Both the position numbers and the translations under genes were made by a program. Shown here one piece after another: positions 59,369 to 64,000 of a stretch of 64,000 nt of DNA. Within the stretch, counting starts at the first letter, position 1; each line of letters begins with the position of its first letter. The stretch comes from Burkholderia sp. WSM2230 (GTDB lineage Bacteria; Pseudomonadota; Gammaproteobacteria; Burkholderiales; Burkholderiaceae): positions 186,001 through 250,000 of the forward strand of contig NZ_AXAJ01000004.1 in assembly GCF_000472445.1 (NCBI RefSeq). The letters run 5' to 3'. Below the pieces are notes generated by a model, which did not search any database, was not told the DNA's origin, and worked only from the letters and a program-made list of their open reading frames with translations.

Positions 59369-59560
59369 GTGAGTGAAGTAATGGATGTGACTGAGTACAA
59401 AAGCTGGGTTTGCCTGATCTGCGGCTGGATCTACAACGAAGAGGAAGGCTTGCCCGACGAAGGCATCGCGCCCGGCACCCGCTTTGCCGCGATTCCCGAG
59501 GACTGGCGCTGCCCGCTGTGCGACGTCGGCAAGGCGGAGTTCGCGGTGGTCGAGTTTTGA
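59369..59560 (+). CDS. Rubredoxin
   Basis: A 63-residue one-iron electron carrier read from GTG 59369, with AGAGAAGAG eight bases upstream; the ATG at 59381 would give 59 residues. The two Cys knuckles are CLICGWIYNEEEGLPDEG and CPLCDVGKAEF, with a central AIPEDWRCP, all that is needed to hold the iron. Rubredoxins feed electrons to alkane hydroxylases or reduce oxygen species; no such partner is adjacent. A strong hairpin follows at 59632. Confidence 0.92.
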   Translation: MSEVMDVTEYKSWVCLICGWIYNEEEGLPDEGIAPGTRFAAIPEDWRCPLCDVGKAEFAVVEF

Positions 59561-59631
59561 GGTCGCGCGGTTGGTAGATACGCAGCCGGTTTTAGTCGAG
59601 TCGGCAACGCGATAACGCGTTCGTGGTTTGC

Positions 59632-59671
59632 GCGGCCCAGCAGGTGATGCCTGCTGGGCCGCTTCTATTTT
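59632..59671 (+). terminator. Strong intrinsic terminator after rubredoxin
   Basis: A 13-bp perfect stem (GCGGCCCAGCAGG with CCTGCTGGGCCGC), loop TGATG, followed by TTCTATTTT. It is 71 bases after the rubredoxin stop. Its position shows that the frame open from 59628 cannot be the real start of the next gene. Confidence 0.8.
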
Positions 59672-59688
59672 GGGACCGCAGCGATCGA

Positions 59689-60110
59689 ATGGATTCGGGT
59701 CAGCCGTCCTGCCGCTGGTTGTCGTCGATAGGCGCGCCTCTCCCTGTTCTGTTCGCCCCTTTCCGCATTGGCGACGGGCGCGGCGGTACCGCATACAGAT
59801 ATCGCACGGCTGGTTTCAAAGCGACAAGCTCAAGCATTTCGCGGTCGCAGCGCCGTTCGGCGCGCCAGGTGCGTACCTGGCGCGCGACACGGCGCATCCG
59901 GTGATTTACGGCAGGCTGATCGGGACGATTCCTGGGCTCATCAAGGAAGGTATCGACGGCACCTGTCGCACGAGCGGTTTTTCCTACAAGGATCTGGCCG
60001 AGGATGTCGCCGGCGCGCTCACCGGCGCGTTGCTTGGCGACTGGGCTATTACCTGTAGCCGCGGGTCGCGAGGGCAGACGGTGGCGGTGGCTTATTCGAC
60101 GCGGTTTTGA
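59689..60110 (+). pseudogene. YfiM/DUF2279-like exported protein with shifted N-terminus
   Basis: The last 100 residues read cleanly: WFQSDKLKHFAVAAPFGAPG, ARDTAHPVIYGRLIGTIPGL, KEGIDGTCRTSGFSYKDLAEDVAGALTGALLGDW. This is the core of a small YfiM-like envelope family. In that frame there is no ATG/GTG/TTG start after the upstream terminator. Plausible signal-peptide pieces lie in the two other frames: ATG 59689 with WLSSIGAPLPVLFAP, then SALATGAAVPHTD. So at least two indels appear to separate the signal peptide from the domain. Either a decayed gene or local sequence errors. Confidence 0.6.
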
Positions 60111-60158
60111 GGCGATTTTGGGCGAGTGCGAGCGTGGTGCCGCTTTGTGCGTTTTTGC

Positions 60159-60164
60159 TATACT
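60159..60164 (+). promoter_or_regulatory. Candidate -10 element upstream of tRNA-Arg
   Basis: TATACT matches the -10 consensus at five of six places and lies 113 bases before the tRNA. No good -35 was found at the usual distance. A short inverted repeat (CGCTCGC with GCGAGCG, about 60173-60207) would fold in the precursor leader. Confidence 0.45.
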
Positions 60165-60276
60165 CTTGCCCTCGCTCGCTTAGCTTAATGTAGCCAAACA
60201 CGCGAGCGGCTGCCGTGGAATGTCGGCGCGGCGGTTTGGATTCCGGGGCCTGGTCCGCCCCGTTATTGCTGTCCAT

Positions 60277-60351
60277 CTCCCTGTAGTTCAATGGATAGAA
60301 CAAGTGCCTCCTAAGCGCTAGATGCAGGTTCGATTCCTGCCAGGGGGACCA
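60277..60351 (+). tRNA. tRNA-Arg (anticodon CCT)
   Basis: A 75-base cloverleaf: acceptor CTCCCTG pairs with CAGGGGG (one T-G pair). The D stem is GTTC/GAAC, and the anticodon stem AGTGC/GCGCT holds loop CTCCTAA with anticodon CCT. The T arm is GCAGG-TTCGATT-CCTGC. Discriminator A and an encoded CCA end the gene. It reads AGG codons. It is the only tRNA gene seen in the window. Confidence 0.95.
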
Positions 60352-60579
60352 CCCGCTTCTCACGTCGCCAAGGCAATCCTGCGGTTGCCGGCCGCACCCC
60401 CGCGGCCCACGCGCCTCACGGACCGGACGTCTCACCATCCAGTAGACCCTCTTGCCGAGTTCAATCCCGACATCCGTGACCACACCGGTCACATGAGTGA
60501 TGCGAATTTCCCCGCGCTGTAGCTGCCCGGCAGATTTCCAGCGTCGCGGCGTCGATACGCTGCTACGCCGGGCGCGCCA

Positions 60580-61284
60580 CTAAACCCGCTTCGGACTATC
60601 CAGCCCCCGAACCACCGCCGGCCGCGCGACGAACGCCGCGAGCGCACGCCTCACGTTCGGAAAATCCTGAATGCCGACGAGCTCGCCAGCTTCATAGAAG
60701 CCGACCAGATTGCGCACCCACGGAAAAGTCGCGATATCCGCAATCGAGTACTGATCGCCAAGAATCCACTCGCGTCCTTCCAGGCGCTGCTCCAGCACAC
60801 CGAGCAGCCGCCTCGATTCCGCGACGTAGCGATCGCGCGGGCGCTTGTCCTCGTAGTCCTTGCCCGCGAATTTGTGGAAGAAACCGAGCTGGCCGAACAT
60901 CGGGCCGATGCCGCCCATCTGGAACATCACCCACTGAATGGCTTCGTAGCGGCCGGCGGCGTCCTGCGGAATCAGTTGGCCTGTCTTGTCCGCGAGGTAG
61001 ATCAGGATTGCGCCGGATTCGAAGAGCGGCAACGGTTTGCCGTCGGGACCGTTGGGGTCGATGATCGCGGGAATCTTGTTGTTCGGGTTCAGCGACATGA
61101 ACTCCGGCGTCATCTGATCGTTCGTGTCGAAGCGCACCAGATGCGGCTCGTACGGCAAGCCGGTTTCTTCGAGCATGATCGACACCTTCACACCGTTCGG
61201 CGTCGGCAGCGAATAAAGCTGGATGCGCTCCGGATGCGCTGCAGGCCATTTTTTCGTGATCGGGAAAGCGGACAGATCTGTCAT
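60580..61284 (-). CDS. Glutathione S-transferase family protein, YghU/YfcG-like
   Basis: A 234-residue cytosolic protein. The thioredoxin-like N-terminal domain has RIQLYSLPTPNGVKVSIMLEE, LNPNNKIPAIIDPNGPDGKP and LFESGAILIYLADKTG, the glutathione-binding region. The helical C-terminal domain has EAIQWVMFQMGGIGPMFGQLGFFHKF and YSIADIATFPWV. The T-P-N-G active-site motif and the length fit Nu-class GSTs such as YghU and YfcG, which act as disulfide-bond reductases. The ATG is at 61284. It stands alone downstream of tRNA-Arg, on the opposite strand. Confidence 0.9.
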   Translation of the reverse strand: MTDLSAFPITKKWPAAHPERIQLYSLPTPNGVKVSIMLEETGLPYEPHLVRFDTNDQMTPEFMSLNPNNKIPAIIDPNGPDGKPLPLFESGAILIYLADKTGQLIPQDAAGRYEAIQWVMFQMGGIGPMFGQLGFFHKFAGKDYEDKRPRDRYVAESRRLLGVLEQRLEGREWILGDQYSIADIATFPWVRNLVGFYEAGELVGIQDFPNVRRALAAFVARPAVVRGLDSPKRV

Positions 61285-61440
61285 GTGATGATGTAGCCCT
61301 GTGCGGAATGGCGGATAAAAACGCTATCGGGACGACCGCCCGGCCGGCTGGCCGGCGTTCGTCACGATGCGGACCGCCCAATATAAACCGACTCGGCGCA
61401 ACGCGTGCTGCGGCCGGCAGGTCCGCGCATCAGGCGTGGC

Positions 61441-61662
61441 TCACCACAGATCTTTCGTCGCGCTGCCCGCGCGCACGTTATAGCCCTCGCGCCATAACGC
61501 GGCGCCCACGGTCAGCAGTTGCGTGCGGTGGGCGACGTCGAGCTGCTCCCACGCCGATGCCAGCCAGGCCGCGAAATTCGCGCAGGTTTCCTCCAGGTCG
61601 ACTGGCGCTTTGCCCTCCAGGTACTGTCGTTCGAACATCGAAAGCACTTTCTCCGGTGTCAT
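61441..61662 (-). CDS. Small hypothetical protein
   Basis: A 73-residue protein starting at ATG 61662 behind a strong TGGAGGCGAG ribosome site. It is acidic to neutral, predicted helical (KVLSMFERQYLEGKAPVDLEETCANFAAWLASAWEQL), with no signal peptide and no motif I recognise. It lies between CsbD and the GST on the same strand. The CsbD hairpin at 61772-61795 separates it from CsbD, so it probably has its own promoter. Confidence 0.65.
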   Translation of the reverse strand: MTPEKVLSMFERQYLEGKAPVDLEETCANFAAWLASAWEQLDVAHRTQLLTVGAALWREGYNVRAGSATKDLW

Positions 61663-61771
61663 TGGCTCGCCTCCATGTTGGATGCATTCAGTCTAAAGGC
61701 GTCGCAGCCACTGCGGCGCGTTCGGAGCGCCAAAACCGGGTTACTCCCAGGCCGCACGTTCCGGCAATTGA

Positions 61772-61795
61772 GAAAAGGCGCCGAAGCGCCTTTTC
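61772..61795 (-). terminator. Intrinsic terminator after csbD
   Basis: A perfect 10-bp stem (GAAAAGGCGC with GCGCCTTTTC) closed by a CGAA tetraloop, 22 bases after the CsbD stop. The symmetric A/T ends let it work in both directions. Confidence 0.8.
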
Positions 61796-61817
61796 ACGGA
61801 CACGTGATGCAGCCGCA

Positions 61818-62009
61818 TTACGGGTTGTTGCGCTTCGCTTCGTCCTTGGCATCTTCCTTCGCGTCGCCGTAGGACTTCTGCACCTTGCCCGCGCCCTGCT
61901 GGACATCGCCCTTGAGTTCCTTGCCTGGGTTGTCAGTTGCCTTGCCCACGGCTTCGTTGATCTTTCCCTTTACCTGTTCGCCCACGCCTTTTACCTGGTC
62001 CTTGTTCAT
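61818..62009 (-). CDS. CsbD-family stress-response protein
   Basis: A 63-residue hydrophilic protein rich in Lys, Asp and Gly: MNKDQVKGVGEQVKGKINEAVGKATDNPGKELKGDVQQ. The opening and the repeated G-K-x-x-E-A pattern are the CsbD signature. CsbD-like proteins are abundant under general stress in many bacteria; the function is not established. The ATG at 62009 follows GACGGAGTCGAAG. A strong terminator closes it, so it is a single-gene unit. Confidence 0.9.
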   Translation of the reverse strand: MNKDQVKGVGEQVKGKINEAVGKATDNPGKELKGDVQQGAGKVQKSYGDAKEDAKDEAKRNNP

Positions 62010-62214
62010 CTTCGACTCCGTCTAAAGGTAGTGCCGACGCAACATTGCGCCAGTGACCGTGCCGAGCAACGCTCATGCCCGGCACGTCTGCAGACGAATC
62101 CACCGGGTTTTGAACCGATACAACCGACGTCGCGTCCACCCCGTCGAAAATTTTTTTTCACGCGAACCCTAAAGTTCCCCTCCAGCCCGCCGTAATAGCG
62201 GCCATGGAGGAGCC

Positions 62215-62541
62215 ATGGACCGCACACCCGTCACCCTGTCGGCATCATCGAAAACCGCTTTGATCGACGGCGACATCACGCATATCGCACGCGCGATGCG
62301 GCTGTCCTTGCAAGGCGATCTGGCCGGCCCCATTCTGCCGCCGGCCTACTGGCGCGAGCGTCTTTACAAGCTGCTCGACATGGGCAGCCTGACGCACCCG
62401 CAACTGTGCGCGGTGGACAGCCTTCTGCTGCAACTCGACCAGTTCGAAGCGCAGCCGCCGCTGCCTTGGGACGAACTCGCGCCCGCCACCGCAGCGCTCT
62501 TTCCGCCGACGCACGAAGCCGGCGCCGGCCAGCGCGCCTGA
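62215..62541 (+). CDS. Small conserved-looking hypothetical protein
   Basis: A 108-residue protein starting at ATG 62215, directly behind the ribosome site GGAGGAGCC. No signal peptide. It contains LIDGDITHIARAMRLSLQGDLAGPILPPAYWRERLYKLLDMGSLTHPQLCAVDSLLLQLDQFE, which looks like a compact helical bundle, then a Pro/Ala-rich end. I do not recognise the family. It is divergent from csbD. Confidence 0.7.
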   Translation: MDRTPVTLSASSKTALIDGDITHIARAMRLSLQGDLAGPILPPAYWRERLYKLLDMGSLTHPQLCAVDSLLLQLDQFEAQPPLPWDELAPATAALFPPTHEAGAGQRA

Positions 62542-62631
62542 CGCGGCGCCTTCGGCTCGACCGGAGGACGCCGGGCGCCTTGGCGCGCCTCGCGGGTCTC
62601 ACGCGCACCCCGTCCTCGCGAAACTCGCTAT

Positions 62632-62661
62632 AAAAAAAGGCCGCGAACCATGCCGCGGCCT
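62632..62661 (-). terminator. Hairpin with A/T run between small gene and dcm
   Basis: An 8-bp stem (AGGCCGCG with CGCGGCCT) preceded on the plus strand by a seven-A run, so the T run is on the leftward strand. It may stop leftward transcription or, weakly, the rightward small gene. Confidence 0.45.
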
Positions 62662-62834
62662 CAACACGTCGCAACGCAGGGACTTCGCGTCACGCTGCTA
62701 GCGTACACATGCAACCATGACAGGCGCATTTCGAGGCGGGCCTTTCCGGCGCGTCACATCGCGCCCCAAAATTCCTGGACAGGCGGTTGTCGAACGGTCA
62801 AAATGTCCGCCAAAATTCCCAGCGAAAAGACAAC

Positions 62835-64000
62835 ATGACACGCGACATGACCCCGGCCACGAGGCACGATCTGCTCACACAGGCGTTGCAGGTCTATAGC
62901 CAGGCGGAAATCGCGGCGCGCTGCGGAAAGAACGTTCGAACCATTCGCCGCTGGAAGAGCGATCAAACCTGTCCACGAATTGCGGAAGCCGCTTTGCGTG
63001 AGATGTTGCAAGCCGAACCACGCAACGGGCTTACGAAAAGCCAGCCTGATTTTCGTTTCATCGACCTCTTTGCCGGCATCGGCGGCATTCGGCGCGGCTT
63101 CGAAGCGCACGGCGGCCGGTGCGTCTTCACGAGCGAATGGAACGAGTTCTCGAAGAAGACCTACCAGCAGAATCATCGCGATGCGGACGACGCACACCAG
63201 TTCGTCGGCGATATCGTTTCCTTCGCGGAACAGGCGGTTCCGCCGCACGACGTGCTGCTCGCCGGTTTCCCCTGCCAGCCTTTCAGCATTGCCGGTGTGA
63301 GCAAGAAAAATTCGCTCGGCCGTCCGCATGGTTTCGAATGCACGACGCAGGGCACCCTGTTCTATGACGTCGCGCGCATCATCGATGCAAAGCGTCCAGT
63401 GGCGTTCCTGCTCGAGAACGTCAAGAACCTCATGTCGCACGACAAGGGCAATACGTTCCGCACGATTCTGGAAGTGCTGCGCGACGAACTGAAATACGAG
63501 GTTCACCATAAGGTAATCGACGGGCAACACTTCACGCCGCAACACCGCGAGCGGATCGTGATTGTCGGCTTCCGCGAACAAACCGATTTTTCTTTCGACG
63601 ACCTGCAATTGCCGACCAGCGGTCCGCGCCTTGCGTCTATCCTGCACAAGACCGACGGCAGCGAGCCGCTGTTGCCGCACGACGGCGAGCGCTTCTTCGA
63701 CCACGTGCGCCGCAACGTCCAACCGAAATACACGCTGACGCCGAACCTGTGGGCCTACCTGCAGGCTTATGCGGAGAAACATCGTGCGGCTGGGAATGGC
63801 TTCGGCTTCGGGCTGGTCACGCCGGCCAGCGTCACGCGCACGCTGTCGGCGCGTTATCACAAGGACGGCTCGGAGATTCTGCTCGCACAAGGCAAAGGCG
63901 AGCGGCCGCGCCGCCTGACGCCGCGCGAATGCGCGCGCCTGATGGGCTTTCCCGACGACTTCGTGATTCCCGTGAGCGATACGCAGGCGTATCGCCAGTT
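62835..64000 (+). CDS. dcm: DNA (cytosine-5)-methyltransferase, Dcm-like, cut by window end
   Basis: An open frame of 388 codons that runs off the window. The start is ATG 62835 or ATG 62847. Residues of about 21-42 form a helix-turn-helix ([21 protein letters not shown]), not seen in E. coli Dcm. The methyltransferase follows: motif [17 protein letters not shown], motif [13 protein letters not shown] with catalytic Cys147, [16 protein letters not shown], then GNGFGFG and [18 protein letters not shown], and [13 protein letters not shown]. These closely match E. coli Dcm, including the target-recognition part, so CCWGG is the likely site. No nuclease gene lies upstream; downstream is unseen. 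Confidence 0.93.
   Translation, partial: MTRDMTPATRHDLLTQALQVYSQAEIAARCGKNVRTIRRWKSDQTCPRIAEAALREMLQAEPRNGLTKSQPDFRFIDLFAGIGGIRRGFEAHGGRCVFTSEWNEFSKKTYQQNHRDADDAHQFVGDIVSFAEQAVPPHDVLLAGFPCQPFSIAGVSKKNSLGRPHGFECTTQGTLFYDVARIIDAKRPVAFLLENVKNLMSHDKGNTFRTILEVLRDELKYEVHHKVIDGQHFTPQHRERIVIVGFREQTDFSFDDLQLPTSGPRLASILHKTDGSEPLLPHDGERFFDHVRRNVQPKYTLTPNLWAYLQAYAEKHRAAGNGFGFGLVTPASVTRTLSARYHKDGSEILLAQGKGERPRRLTPRECARLMGFPDDFVIPVSDTQAYRQ

Noticed and set aside
60277..60579. tRNA-Arg as an integration site for a mobile island
   Set aside because: No integrase, no direct repeat of the tRNA 3' end was noticed, and the genes after it look like ordinary chromosome.

Overview
The window looks like chromosomal core DNA from a Paraburkholderia/Burkholderia-type betaproteobacterium. 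GC is high and genes are dense on both strands. The content is typical of that group: MctP with its DUF3311 partner, an intracellular PHA depolymerase with the Cupriavidus PhaZa1 catalytic residues, an RnfB-like ferredoxin next to nth, DUF1841, DUF3096, a BenE-type carrier, PurT and TPR-glycosyltransferase proteins. I see no rRNA, insertion sequence, prophage or CRISPR array. The only tRNA gene is tRNA-Arg(CCT). The genus is inferred from gene content, not from a search.

Layout. 1-8 kb (mostly leftward): rhlE helicase; an aldehyde dehydrogenase broken by one frameshift, behind an acetolactate-synthase-like ThDP enzyme; two small envelope proteins; purT; a META-domain lipoprotein. 8-13.6 kb: a large FtsK-type translocase, a secreted lactonase-fold protein and a 50-residue DUF3096 protein. 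13.8-21 kb: GH15 glucoamylase-like enzyme, phaZ, a TetR regulator, rsxB-like/nth and DUF1841. 21-27 kb: two monohaem cytochromes c, a MoxR-type AAA ATPase with a CoxE-like VWA protein, a BenE carrier and transaldolase, followed by an octanucleotide repeat array. 27-34.5 kb: VOC protein, FUSC exporter, mctP with its small partner, then a coupled leftward trio ubiC - DNA glycosylase - spermidine synthase-like. The ubiC gene carries a long 12-bp repeat array that is translated. 34.5-43 kb: two tandem TPR-glycosyltransferases, a small duplicated protein with a near-consensus promoter, htpG with a heat-shock promoter, and a MocR regulator. 43-51 kb: VOC protein, aminotransferase and RidA, PhzF, a GGDEF-EAL protein, ChrA and a CopD-like protein. 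51-60 kb: parC, parE, an ABC-F ATPase, DUF4399 protein, rubredoxin and a broken YfiM-like gene. 60-64 kb: tRNA-Arg, a GST, CsbD, small hypotheticals, and a Dcm-type cytosine methyltransferase cut off by the window end.

Most genes are housekeeping, carbon metabolism (PHA, monocarboxylate uptake, pentose phosphate, glucan hydrolysis), stress response (htpG, CsbD, lysozyme inhibitor, rubredoxin) or DNA maintenance (FtsK, ParC/ParE, Nth, DNA glycosylase, Dcm). I did not find a clear new multi-gene defence or secretion system. The most unusual signals are the repeat-encoded tail of UbiC, the duplicated small protein at 38451-38720 with its strong promoter, the paired TPR-glycosyltransferases, the FtsK with a shortened membrane domain and very long linker, the Dcm with a helix-turn-helix N-terminus, and several broken genes or repeat loci.
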